A stretch of 34,570 nucleotides of DNA from Chara braunii. Taxonomy: Eukaryota > Streptophyta > Charophyceae > Charales > Characeae. The stretch spans positions 706,583 to 741,152 of the forward strand of contig BFEA01000041.1 in assembly GCA_003427395.1 (NCBI GenBank). The letters run 5' to 3'. Below the pieces are notes generated by a model. The model did not search any database. It worked only from the letters and a program-made list of their open reading frames with translations, and was not told the DNA's origin. Numbering within the stretch: the first letter of the stretch is position 1; each line of letters begins with the position of its first letter. Both the position numbers and the translations under genes were made by a program. This document shows positions 21,290 to 32,900 of this stretch, one piece after another.

Positions 21290-21452
21290 GGTCCCACTAG
21301 CAAGAAGGATAGGATCGAGCGCCTGAATCTGGACGTGTTTTATGCAGAGATGCAGAAGAGCAGTTCAATCTCGACTTCTCGCACATCTCCATAACCTCTT
21401 TCAGATTCAGGCATTCAATCCGATCCTTTTTGCTCGTGGGACGACGCCCCAG
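21290..21452. repeat. Imperfect 163-bp foldback
   Basis: Arms 21290-21330 and 21412-21452 pair over ~40 bp (TCCCACTAGCAAGAAGGATA on the left faces its near complement). The interior also pairs partly. Both strands therefore read a similar peptide, PTSKKDRIE then LNL. Probably a tail-to-tail duplication of one short segment, or a small foldback element. Confidence 0.65.
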
Positions 21453-22312
21453 TTGGCAACTTGGTACACCCCCGAGCCGTTGAAATGCTGACCTGAGTTC
21501 AAAGTCCACTTAAGGGTGACGAGTAAAATACTAAAAAAACAAAAAAACAAAAAACTACAATTCTTAATTTAATTTAGTCCCACCGCCGAAGTTGAGTTTT
21601 CTGACATTGACCATAGTAAACTCCTTCTCGTTTGATAAAGATGGAAGTCTGATTTAAAGACCAGGTAATGCTGGTACGGTGATGGTGAAAGAGCGGGTGA
21701 TAGGCTTTGAGTTTCCTCAAGTGCACCTTTGCCCAAAGATGTGCAGACTGGTGGTTTATGGAGATGGAGAGAACCGGAAAAGCAGAGCAAGAGTGGAGCG
21801 TTAGCGCCGGGAAGGCAAGGCCTGGAACGACGGGCGACAGTGTGGACCCGCAACCGGTAACGGAGAGGGTCCGACCACGATAGCCTGGAAGTTGTTGAAG
21901 CCAAGGGGTGGACTACACTAGGGATGTGGTCGTCGTCTTCATCAACTCCGAGGCCGAAGACCAACTGTAGCCACCCGCCCGCCTCACCTCACCCCTCCTC
22001 TTCCCAAGGCTCCTCGGTGGTATCTGCGAAGAGTTCTCCGGTGGACGTCCAGCGAAGTGTTAGTGAGGTAAATAACTGCAGGGTTGGAAGGAAGCGGTCG
22101 TGTTCTCAAGCTACTCAAGAGATTCACCAGCCGCTGTTGTTTGCTGGGGAAGACGATAGTAGAGGTTTAAATCCTTCTCGTTGCTCAGATGCTCCGGAGA
22201 GTTGACCTCTACGTATACTAGGACCAATTATTGAAGCCACTATATATTTATAATTATGCACAAAAGTTATAATTTAAGTAAGATAGTAGTGTTGTTTTTC
22301 AGTCTCCTTGCC
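21453..22312. other. No confirmed gene; LINE-2 leader may begin here
   Basis: A 93-codon serine/proline-rich plus-strand frame (21924-22205, MWSSSSSTPRPKT...) has no recognised domain and may be chance or a fragment of the LINE-2 5-prime region. The 5-prime end of LINE-2 was not located. Confidence 0.4.
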
Positions 22313-24831
22313 ATGGCGTCCTCAGATAGGGGGGAAACGAGTTCCTGGATCTCCTCTCCTCCGTCCGTTGCGAACAAGTAAAGAGTCAGAGCCTGTTTGA
22401 ATGCATGTTTTGTGGATGGAATACTCCTTCCCCGTTTGGTACCTAGAAAAATGACTTCGGGGGATGACTTCGTGGAAGTGGAAGTCAATGTCGAACTGCT
22501 TCTCCTTCAAGCTGAATGACTCAGCGATCATGCTGTGTCGATCTTCTTTGGAGAGGACTCATCATCCCTCCCTGTGGGTGTGAAAAATACGATTGCCTGA
22601 GTCTATGAGAATGCATGGGCGACATCCGGGGCTACGGGGGCTCCTCCAAAATGAGGAGTCTTCCGAAATGAAGGTAGAAACTTAGTAACATACGTAGCGT
22701 CGGCTAAGCAGATCTCGACTTGGATGTGGAGGAAGGGGGAAGACAGAATTGAATTAGAGAAAAAACTCTACACCCTAACCTTCCGCCCGTGGATGTCGGA
22801 AAGACAACTAGAAGATTGGCGCGACACAATGAGACTGATTTTTTTTTGGATCAGATGCCATGATGTTCCGGTTTCTGCGATGGGCCCGTTAAAAAGGGTG
22901 ATTGAAGACGCTTTTGGAACGGTAACTAAAGACCACCCCCCTTATAAGAACTACCTATCGCCGGACCTTAGAGACATCCAGTTTGACCTGGTCCCGACGG
23001 CTAAACTAAAATACAAGAAAAAGCTTATTACGAACCAAAAACAATTTGGGCGAACGGAAATCGACGTTACTTGTGCTACCACTCCGTGGTGTGCACAGTG
23101 TAGATGGCACTTTCACGAGGAAACTGATGAGTCCTGTCCCGCAAAAAAGAAGAAACAAAGGGGAGAAAGGAACAGAGAAGAGGAAGAGAAGGGAGGACAG
23201 GGAAGTGGAAAAGAGGACAAAGAAGGTACGAGAATAGATGGGAAAGATAAGGAAAAGGAACATCCGATGGAAGAAGGGAAAGACCAAGCTGTGGAAAAAA
23301 ACAAGGATAAGGAGGCGGAGAAGGAGGGATAGAAAGGGGAAGAAAAGGAAGGGAGAGGAAGTGAGGAAGAAAAACAACCGGTGGGGAAGGGGGAACAGAA
23401 AGCGGACAATGAGAAAGAGAGGGAAGGAGGTGAGATAAAAAAGGGTATTGGATTGCAGGTGACACATCCGCAGAGGAAAAAAGAGAAAACGAAGGGACAA
23501 GGGATTGGAGAAGTCAAGGGAAAGGGGAAAGGAGGCGGTAAGGACAAACTCAAATGGAAGGCGAAAATGGGGAGCGTAGCTAAGCCGTCAGAAGCCCGCA
23601 CGGCTACTCGCTCGAAAGAAGTTCGTATTGTACTTAAGGATTCCCCATTTATTTTCGAAGGGGCGAAAGCGGGAAAGGTAAAAAGGAAGTCCAAGAGGGG
23701 AAAACATCACTCCTCAAAAGAGAACCCATTCTTAAAAGGGTCGAATGAAGACTGGGATATGGAATCAGAAAATCAATCCCGATTCATTCAGATGGGGAAG
23801 CAAAGTCGGAAGAAGAAGTAAGCCTAACTCAAACTCATCGGGATAAGCACAGGTCCTCCACTTGTGAGGACTATCTGGAACTTATAGTCCGAGGCTTTTT
23901 CAGTGAGGAAAAGATTCAATTTGGTCAGCAAATGCTGAATCCAAAAAAGAAAATGTGCATTAAAGATCGGGCAACACTTTCAAGTTTGGTAGACTCTGAG
24001 GAGCTACAGACAATGGAAGACCAGGCTGAAAATCAAGTGGAAATGGAAACTTCTTACAAAAGAAGCCGGCAGCCCGGGCAGGGTAGTTTAGAGATCCCTC
24101 GAGGGGAAGTACAGGCGGAACTGATCACGAAAACCATATGGGGTGACGAGCCCGGAAAGAAAAATCGTAAGGCAAGAAAGGCAAAAAAAACCTTGGCTGA
24201 CGCACACCCAATGGTTACCCCAACAAAAGATGATTTGGCCAATGGTCGAATTAAGGAGTACTTTGTGTCACTAATCTGCGCTGACTCCCCACAGGGAGTA
24301 ATGATTCTGTCTGAAAGATCGACAGAAGAAATTATGGTGATCACAGCGATTGAAGTTACTGTTGTAGTCACGGAGGACCAGGCCCTCGCTCTCGCGAGAG
24401 AACAAGTGCTCCACCTCCAGGGGTTTTATACTCTGATCCCAAACCTGCGGATGGGAAGACATATAGTTACTCTACCAGATGCTGGATGGAAAAAAACTCA
24501 TTCTGCACATTGCCTTCCTTAGTCTGCACTCGATCTCAGACTCGTTTGCGAAACAATGTCTCGAACGCACCCTATAGGTGCCTCTCGGGGATTGAACAAC
24601 ATTGATCCATTGGTAAACATTCGATTAATTGAGCAACTCTCTGCAAAAGTGATTGCAGAATGGATCAAAATAATTGACGCAGGTCCAACTCTCCTAACCC
24701 CCTCCTTTAGGGCCAAGGTGGTGGCAATGAGCCAAGCGCAACTTGAAATGTGGAAAGATGAGGAACCAAGGGGAAATGCTACCCGCATCCAACCTATCAG
24801 CGGTGTCCCGCAATCTGATGGTCCTACCTAA
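22313..24831 (+). pseudogene. LINE-2 ORF1 with zinc knuckle, disabled
   Basis: Start chosen at GCCATGGCGTCC (22313), a strong context, in frame with the clear ORF1 body. Nonsense codons: TAA 22379, TGA 22517, TGA 22598, TGA 22652, TAG 23330, TAG 24520. A one-base frameshift lies near 23775-23800. The end is TAA 24829-24831. The region 22650-23090 (TWMWRKGEDRIELEKKLY, RPWMSERQLEDW, IRCHDVPVSAMGPLKRVI) resembles the DUF4283-type RNA-binding domain of plant LINE ORF1. A zinc-knuckle-like C-x2-C-x4-H-x6-C follows (23090-23137), with a longer last spacing than the usual x4. Then comes a long Lys/Glu-rich linker (23140-23800) and a C-terminal part of unknown fold. Likely role: RNA binding and particle formation. 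Confidence 0.75.
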
Positions 24832-27577
24832 AACGGTACGACTGGTCAGTTGGAATGTCAAAGGACTCCGGGACACTTCTGATAGACATAAAAAAACATG
24901 ATTAAAGGCTTGGTTCTAGTTTGAACAAGTTCATATCCTGTGTGTTCAGGAAACAAAAATGAAGGCAGAAGAAATTCAGGATGCAAGAGCCTGGTTGGGG
25001 GGGCCTTAGTTCTGGGCCCCAGCAGACGGTACCAAGGGGGGAGTAGCAATTTGAATACATAAGGACCTTGACTGTCTGATCCTCGACCATTATGAGGACC
25101 CGGGTAGCAGATGGGTCTGGGTGAAATTCACTATTGATTCCGAGGAATGGGCGATGATGATGATCTACGCCCCCACTGATTATATTATATAGAAATAACC
25201 ATAATTTTTTTGAATTTTGTCCAACCTTCCAACCATCATACCAGATACAGAAAATCTCTCGTTGTTGGGGTACTGGAATACAATCCTGAACCCAGGACTG
25301 GACTCTCCACAGTCCTCTCCTCTCAGACAAGACAGTCCCGTACTACCTTTGTAGCACCGTGTTTGCGTTCAGAGGCGAACGCGAACATGTTCACCCGAAC
25401 GCGAACAAGTGTCAAAAACCCTCCGAACGCGAACATAAAAAAAAAAAAATACTAATTTCTTAGAAAAATCCGAAACAAATATATGTTATGTAAAATAACA
25501 ATACAAGCAACTTTTGCCATAGAGTCATATTTAAATTTGTAGCCAATCATGAGTTAAAAATCAAAAACCGATTTTTATTTTTATTTTTTACGAAAAAGAA
25601 GTTACGTTCACCCGAACATGTTCGCGAGCTGTTCGCGCGAGCGCACGAACACGTTCGCGCGAGCGCACGAACACGTTCGCGCGAATGTGAAGGGGCGCAA
25701 ACACGTTTGCCATGCTACGCAGCTTACTACTTTCTCTCTTGGACTCTCAATGCTTGACGGCCACATACAGACAAATGAACCCTGAGGATCATGGATATAC
25801 TTGGTATGGACCTAGGCCGGACAAAACTTTAAGGTCCCCTCAACCACACAGGCGGTGAGACTTTATTGCAACTAGGGGGACCATTTGGGACCAGTGTATC
25901 CTGTCAGAGTATGCGCTACTATGCGGTGGACTCAATGTCGGATCACTACCCAATTTTTGTAGATGTAATAGCCAGGGACCTGGTGGAAATCGCCAGACAA
26001 ATCATCTAAAGGATAAGGGCATCCCTACCTGGATGAACAATCAAATGGTGAGTTGGCAACAAGTCAGAGACCTCTTTGACACCGAAGCAGACTGGGCAGA
26101 GGTGGGTCAGTCAATTATCCGGGAAGCGCTTATAGTTTTTTCGAGAATGAAATCGGCCAATAGAAAATTGAAAGAGACGCAGTGTCGAAGGGAGGTGGAG
26201 GAGGCTGAATCTAATATGGGTTCAGATCCCTTCACATATCTCTATTGGTCTGAAAGGAGAAAATCAGCCTTGAGCAGGTTGGAGGACTTGGAAGTCCAAA
26301 GACAAGTGGAATGGCTGGAATGATTGAGATTAAGAGGGATAGTGGGCTATGATAGGATGCCAAAGCTCACATTTTACTCGCTGATCCTACGGCAAAGTAA
26401 ACTGGTGATCAGAGAATTAATGCATCGCTTGAGTTAGACACCTCCCCATCCTCTCACCCTCATAGGATGTGCGAGTATGCGCTGGCCTACTTCCGAGACA
26501 TAGTATCAACAAGAAGAGTCTTTAACCAGTTTGACACAGACCTGTCAACCGCATCTACATTCTGGGACAGGACCATGACGTGTATTAGTCCTACCTCCAA
26601 GACCCGGTTGGACTCCCCGTTCACAAAAGTGGAGTTGTTTAAAGCAGTAAAACAAATGGCGAAGGGTAAATGCCCGAGCATTGATAGACTTCCCGTAGAA
26701 CTATTTTTATGCACTTGAGAGGGATTCGGTCCCATTCTTTGTCAAATTTATAACTCAGCATTAAGAACTAGTTTCCTCCTGAATAACTTTGTCGCAGGCT
26801 TCATCTCCCTTTTATACAAGAAAGGTGACAAAAAAGAGGTAAAAAACTACAGATCGATCTCTATTCTAAATATAGCCTACAAGATCTTGGCAAAAGTCAT
26901 CGCCATTCGATTGGCAGAAGACTTACCAGAGTTTGTGGGATAAGAGCAAGGAGCCTTTTTCAAAGGGCGGTCAATTTTCGAAAACATTGTAGCGACTATT
27001 CAAGCACTAAATGTTATAAGCGCGGAAAAAAAACGAAATCGTTGTCTTATTGCCAGACATGGAAAAAACCTACGACAAGGTAGGCGGGACGTTTGTTTCC
27101 ACTATGTTATACAAGATGGGTTTCGGGTAGGGATTTGCTAACAAGATTCATGCAATGTATGCTAGGGCCATATGTCCGATGAGTTTCCTAGGGTGCCCTT
27201 TAGCCTCCTTGTTGTTTGTATTACAACTAGAAGTCTTATTGGACAATATAAGATTTAATGATAATATCTCTGGCTTGAAACTCCCTCCTTCACTACATTG
27301 GAAGGGAGGGTCCATCGCAGACGACTTGACTGTTGCCTGCGAAAACACCCCATGTTCCTTAAGGGAACTTAGAAATGTATTAACTTTGAAACGAATACAA
27401 CGTATTATCTGAGACTTCAATAAATTGGTCTAAATCGGTATATTGTTTACCATTTATGTATGAGTTGAAGGTGGATTGGGGACTTAAATTAATTCCCACG
27501 GAGAACTTTGAGCGGTTCCGAGTCCTGGCATTCAAGTTTCTCTGTCAAACTGTTCCAAAACCCAGAATCAGCTACTA
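24818..27577 (+). pseudogene. LINE-2 ORF2, 5-prime part (endonuclease and RT), disabled
   Basis: ATG 24818 lies 14 nt inside the end of ORF1, in the +1 frame. Endonuclease motifs: LVSWNVKGLR (~24842), CVQETKM (~24940), TKGGVAI (~25033), IYAPTD (~25168), LLGYWN (a GDWN variant with Asp to Tyr, ~25262), GYTWYGP (~25794), SDHYP (25938-25952). RT motifs: LLYKKGDKKEVKNYRSI (~26812), QGAFFKGRSI (~26950), PDMEKTYDKV (~27054), LGCPLASLLFVL (~27189, with loss of residues just before) and IADD (27314-27325). Nonsense codons include TGA 24899, TAG 24917, TAG 25007, TGA 25052, TGA 26321, TGA 26716, TAA 26941 and TAG 27128. Several frameshifts occur, one in an A8 run near 27030. The frame stops at a precise insertion at 27576/27578. 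Confidence 0.85.
25351..25727. mobile_element. Small foldback element in LINE-2 endonuclease region
   Basis: Ends are inverted: left GTAGCACCGTGTTTGCG, right complement GTAGCATGGCAAACG then TGTTTGCG. Subterminal zones are full of GAACGCG/CGCGTTC-type motifs, including a 22-bp tandem unit (25631-25652, 25653-25674 and a partial third). The core is AT-rich. Flanks TACTACCTTT and TACTACTTTC are a possible imperfect duplication, but the right boundary is uncertain by a few bases. No coding capacity. Confidence 0.6.
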
Positions 27578-29189
27578 TCGGATCGGTGCCGGTGCGAATA
27601 CCCTTACAAGGGCATCCGCCCTGGTTTTTGCAAACGACCAGAAATAAGCTTGATTTAAAGTTTAAGTATACCGTGCGAGGCGCGGTTGAGTCTGTGATTT
27701 ACGCTGACCACATGGTTGACTAGAGTAGGGAGTGTGTGGGCGCGCAGGCTTGAGGCGCGCGTGATTTTTATTTGTTGATGATTGAAGAGTCGGCGTAATC
27801 GCCGGCCAAACTTTTACTTCTGATTAAACTAGGATTAAAAAGATTTTGTCTTCTGATTGGTACTCTTGCCTGTGACCTGTGCGTACGTGCGGAGGACGGT
27901 ATCGGCAACAATGTGACTTTAAAACATTCGGTAAATTCGCGCGTTGCATAGTATTTTGTTTATTTAGGTGTTAGTCAATACTAGACCCGACCTTCGACCT
28001 AACACTATTAGGTTATAGCATCAGACTTTCATCAAGGAGGTTCAGGGATTGAGGTCGAGCGGCGATGACGTGGGGATATCAGAGTAGCGCGAAGGGACTG
28101 AGGGATTGGGAGTCCGACGGGGTTATCCTCCCTTGGTTTTGCCGTCTGCAGCGTCAGAACGGGGCTAGCGTTTTTTTTTTCCTCGTTCGTCATATTTTGA
28201 CGATTAAAACTTATAAGTTTCTAAATAGTTTTATTTATTGTTGTATTATTATTCTGCTCCGGTGCTCCTCAACTTAGGCGCGACGCTGGATTTGGAGGTC
28301 GTCGCGACGGTCGAGGGCCTTGAGCACATTTGTTTATTTCCTGTGACCTATGGTTCCCTGTGTGTTTGTGATGTTGTAGAGATCTCTCTACTCGGTCCGC
28401 CTTGAGGCATGGACCAAGAGGTTCAACGTGCATACGGCCCGGCAAGCGCCTAGGCCGCAAGGGAGTAACTAATTTGAGTAGTAGAAACCTTTGCGGCGCG
28501 TTATCCACCATCCGTGACCGCTGTGAGTGTGCGGGCCTTCCAACAGAGACGCCCCTTTCGGCGCAGCAATCGACAGCCTGTGCGAGGGCTTACCTGTTGA
28601 GGTCCGAGGGGGTGGTGGACTCCTACCCAAACTAAGTGGCCAAGAGGAGCTCGGGGGAAGCTCGCAGTGGTACTGGGGCGCAACCCTTCGTCAAAATAAG
28701 TTTAAAGGCGGTAGGCTAGTCGGACTAGTATGAGTTAGTCTTGTTTTCTCACTTTTTCGGAGTTTTCGTTAGAGTGGCGATAGAGGTTAGTCGGCCTGCT
28801 TGGTTACCACGATGGATGGAACCGGTCGTTACAGGGTGCTGCGCTAGTCTCCAGGAGAAAAGGCAGCGAAAGCGGACGACGGGGAGATGAGGCAGCGGGT
28901 GCAGAGGGGGAAGAAGGGGTTTGGATGTTGTTTGTGCGAAGTGCGACCGGGGTGGGAGACAAAGACGAAGAAACTAGACGAAAGGGATACGGCGGAGCAG
29001 GCAGGAAAGATAGGAGAGCAGAGGTGGCAAGGCAGCAGAGGAAGTATAATGAACCTGGATGCAAAATCGTGTCAAGTGCATTCGCAGTTGAATGTGAAAG
29101 GAGTGAGGAGATGCTGGGAAGGTAAGTGAGGCGCATCGGAAAACGAATAGCTTGTGCGATTTTCAGCGGGATTGGTCAGGAAAGGAATT

Positions 29190-29740
29190 GAAAACAGGGG
29201 TTTGGAGGTGAGGCGAACCGAATGGTGAAGTTAGATTAGTGCGAGGAGATGTGTAGGACAAGCTAGGTGAAGGAAGTGTTGCGCGAAGCTATGGAGGAAG
29301 GGGAGGAATATGTGAAGTTAAAAGAATGAATTAATTAACTGATTCTTGACAGAATCGGACGAAATAAAAGCCGAAGTCGGGGGTTTTGGGGCAGGCACCC
29401 CCTGATCTAAAGTCAGTTTGGGCAGATAATTAGTAGAAGAGGAGTTAGGAAGAAGGAGGAGGGCGCCGACTCCGCCGAGCCATGGCGGAAGAGGAAAAGC
29501 GGGAACGAAGAGAGTGAAATTCATACGACTCGCTTGTTCCTCAGTGAAAACGAGCGAGCGAAGATAGGATTCCGGGGTTTTTAGAGCGGGCGAATACGAT
29601 TATGAAGTTGGAATTAGTAGAAGGTTAGTAAAAAGAGAGTTAGAGAAGAAATGACCGCATTGAGATGTCGAGCCAACGACTATGGAGGAACAAGATTTTG
29701 TCTAGCTCACTCGATTCTCGACGGAATCGAGTGAACCTGA
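29190..29740. repeat. ~185-bp tandem repeats with hairpins
   Basis: About three diverged units with shared blocks (GGGGTTT..., AATTAGTAGAAG, GAGTTAG, GAGCCA..ATGG). Hairpins recur at about 29338 (CTGATTC/GAATCGG), 29532 (CTCGCTTGTT/AACGAGCGAG) and 29707 (CACTCGATTC/GAATCGAGTG). The inverted copy keeps CTCGATTC/GAATCGAG at 18607-18628. Confidence 0.6.
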
Positions 29741-29814
29741 GTGGTAAGTAGGGGTTTATGATAGCTACAAGTTACATGGAGGGGTGTCCCGTGTTTGTGT
29801 ATATTCAATGGTTG

Positions 29815-29850
29815 AGCTAGACATGTTGCGTAAGTTTGGGTGGTCTAGCT
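29815..29850. repeat. Conserved-loop hairpin, copy in the second large repeat
   Basis: Perfect 8-bp stem AGCTAGAC/GTCTAGCT encloses a 20-nt loop (29823-29842). The loop is the reverse complement of the loop of the 15900-16236 array with two differences. The stem sequence is unlike any stem of that array. Confidence 0.75.
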
Positions 29851-30119
29851 TTATGCCTTATGTAAGCTGGTTATAAAGGTATAAATCATTAAAAGACTAT
29901 GAAGTATTGTTTGATAAGGTTGACCTGGGATGGTGAGAGTACTTATCTCTGTTGTTTGACCTTGCATGTGGCTGAGTGAGACTACTACTTAGTCTGAGTT
30001 TCAGTTTGGATAGGTAGTTGCTCTAGTTTCTCGCCACGGGCTAGAGCGATAGGAGTTAAATTGAACTCTGCATTTTCTGAGCTAACTTTCTTTTACTTAG
30101 ATCAATTATCGCATTTTTT

Positions 30120-30715
30120 TGGATCATTTTTTATATTTGGCTTTATATAAATTTTGGTAAGTTACTTTCTGTACGGGAAGTGCTGCCGAAATTTCTGCAA
30201 ATCCAAAGAGTTGATCAAATTTTGACTTTTCAAAAGTTTAGTTTGTCTAAATTTTATATATGGCTCAGTAAAAGTCTGGGAAGTCTCATTTTCCAAAGGG
30301 AGTGCTGCCCAAATTTTTACTAATTCAAGGAGTTAGACAAAATTGAACCTTGAGAAGTCAAAGTTAGTTTAGGTTCTTAACTTAACTTTGTATGAATCTC
30401 GGAAGTCTCATTTTGTAAAGGGAGTGCTACCCAAATTTTTACAGATCTAAGAAGTTAGTTACATTTTGTCTTAAGTTAAACTCAAGTTTTGTTTAAAGTT
30501 CGCATCTGACTTAGTATAAATCTGGGAAGTCTCCGTTTATAAAGGGAGTGTTACCCAAATTTTTACTAATTCAGGGAGTTGAACAAAATTTGACTTTCCA
30601 AGAGTTAGAGAATATTTTAGTCTTTATATTCGAGTTAGTATCAATTATGAAAAGACACTTTTCCTACGGGAAGCGCTGACAAAACTTTCCTAGTTTAAAG
30701 GAGACAGGTTATATT
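30120..30715. repeat. 123-bp tandem repeat, five units
   Basis: The anchor GGGAGTGCTGCCCAAATTTTTAC or a variant occurs at 30175, 30298, 30420, 30544 and 30668, a spacing of 122-124 bp. Units share AAGTCTC before and GTTAGACAAA-like sequence after. Outer units are most diverged. AT-rich, non-coding. Confidence 0.85.
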
Positions 30716-31613
30716 TTGACAGGTGACGATTCTGGAGGTTCATTCTGTAGAGAGGAGATCCGGTTAGGATCTACCTTTTCTTTAGGTATCTGCTTAGGGA
30801 TAAATTTAAACTCAGTTAAGTAAAAACGATGTTTGAGTAAGATCGTGATATGAAGATTATTCTCGACGGACTTATAGGTTTAGCCTGGGGATTGGTTTGT
30901 CTTGTGTTACAAGTCCACTTGGTCGTTTGATTCAGGATTTGGGCTAGATTCAACTTGATCCTACAAGGATCATCATTTGTTATCACTGATAACTGGTCAG
31001 TTGTCGATTCGTCAGTTTACGATTCAACTCCAATCCACTCTTGTCACTCAACCTAAAGACTTTAGCCATGTGGTTTCACTTGTTTCGTTGTGTTTTCGCC
31101 CGGACTTTATTTGAATGATCATTTAACGAAAGTACTGAGTATTTTATTTTCAGGAGTTGCACAAGAGTGAGGCTTGCATGGCTAAAGCGAGGGGTATAAG
31201 TGCAGAGAATGGTTGAAGTTCACCACGTGCAGTGCATGGTTTTTTGGTTGAATCTTTGATGTGATCGCAAGTATGTTTGGTGGTTCGGAATCTCGATTTG
31301 ACTTCCTGCGATCACATGTATATATATGGCTGAGAGGAGCCTCACTGTGACTGTAAGAAGTGATCGTCCTATATTAATAACCCTTATTTATATATGTACA
31401 TACATATGTCTTGAGTGTTTGCACGACGTACTGTGATCGTGCGTAAGGGTTAAACAGATTATGTTTTCAAGAGAAAAGGGAGATCCTCTTTTATTCTTTG
31501 CTTTTTAAAGTTGTTATAGTTGGACGTTGTAGTTTGTGGCAGCTGTCAAAGTCAAACTCCTTGAGTTTTCTCCAGACCCTGGATGATGGAGTTGGTCTCC
31601 AAGGCGATAAAAT
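30716..31613. other. No gene; 11-bp inverted repeat
   Basis: Non-coding interior of the TA element. A perfect inverted repeat ATGTGATCGCA (31259-31269) and TGCGATCACAT (31307-31317) encloses 37 bp. AT-rich sequence with TATATATG-type runs lies at 31316-31410. Confidence 0.6.
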
Positions 31614-31621
31614 ACGATTGC
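31614..31621. repeat. 8-bp target duplication, left
   Basis: ACGATTGC, identical to 32901-32908. Confidence 0.8.
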
Positions 31622-32900
31622 CTATGTAACCGGTTGAACGCGTCGAACGCACGTTCACGTTCAAACGCGCGCGTTCATACCCCCCGGGCCCGCGTTCAAT
31701 CGCATTCAAACGCGCTGCGCGCGAAGGAGCGCGAGAAAATTGAACGCGACCCCAGGGGGGAGTCGCGCGCGTCGAGGACTACGGCCATGCAGAAAATGAA
31801 GTAAAAAAAAAACACGAAATACCCCCACCAAACATAGAGACCCCCACAACAACACACACAGATATTTACACACACTGACACATGCACTCCTTTTTTTTTT
31901 TTTTCTCACGGCTCACGCAGGCTATATGAAGGGGTCCTTGCCGCCATGTAGCGCAGACCCGCCCCACCAAAATGAAGGCAGGCAGAGAATATGGAGCACA
32001 GCATGAGCTGCCCGAATATATACTCAAGATTTGAATTGAGGTCTGTGTTTCAGCAGTTATGGATTGCTCGTGTAGCTAGGCCTGCACGTCGTTCTCAGGG
32101 CTTGGCTGCACTACTCACCAAATGTGCAAAACTAGAATGAATCTGCTGCAAAACGTGGAATAATACGCCGCCATATGTTTTGTCGTTTTTCTTTTCTTTT
32201 CCTTTTCTTTTAGGGCCACTGCACGTATTCCTAAGAATAGAAAAAGCAGAAAAAAAGAAAAACGAGAAAAAAAAGACAAAACATATGGCAGCGTATTATT
32301 CCACGTTCTGTAGAAGATTCATTCCAGTTTTGCACATTTGGTGAGCAGTGTAGCCAAACCCTGAGAATCACGTGCAGGCCTAGCGACATGAGCAACCCAT
32401 AACTGCTGAAACACAGACCTGAATCCGAATGTTAAGTATATATTCGGCCAGCTCCTGCTCTGCCTCACATTCACTGCCTGCCTTGAATTTGGTGGGGGGG
32501 TCTGCGCCACATAGTTGCGATGACCCTTCAGAAAGCCTGCAATGGCTGTCTGAGCCCTGTTGGGGGGATTCCCCAAACACCCCTTGAAAAAAAAAGAGGA
32601 GCTTTCACACACACACATACACACACACACACATTCACACACTTTTTTTTTCCCCCCCCCACTTTGTCTGGGGCATTGACCGACAAACCCCCCCCCAAAC
32701 AGTGTCGCCGCTCCCCACACTGCCCACAACCCCTCCCAAGCACCGCCGCCGCTACCCACAATTTCCACAGCTCCCCCCCACCCCGCATAGCACCCTGCGC
32801 AAACGCGTCAAACGCATTCGGGCGCGTTCACTGAACGCGCGTTCACCGCGTTCAAACCTTGAACGCGAAACGCGCGTTCAATGAACGCGCGGTAACATAG
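31622..32900. mobile_element. Foldback element with 8-bp target duplication (hAT-like)
   Basis: 1279 bp, starting CTATGTAACCG and ending CGGTAACATAG, flanked by perfect ACGATTGC duplications. Subterminal zones (31637-31750, 32795-32892) are packed with GAACGCG/CGCGTTCA motifs. The interior is a giant imperfect palindrome: about 31950-32183 pairs with 32275-32508, with GTGGAATAATACGC..CCATATGTTTTGTC on the left arm. The centre is a short T-rich/A-rich spacer. Eight-bp duplications are typical of hAT elements; no transposase frame is present. It sits inside the TA element. Confidence 0.8.
32607..32642. repeat. (CA)n microsatellite
   Basis: Imperfect CA run inside the foldback element, followed by T and C runs. 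Confidence 0.85.

Noticed and set aside
23006-23694. Long minus-strand frames opposite LINE-2 ORF1
   Set aside because: They are shadows of the purine-rich Lys/Glu linker, giving Phe/Leu/Ser/Pro-rich translations.
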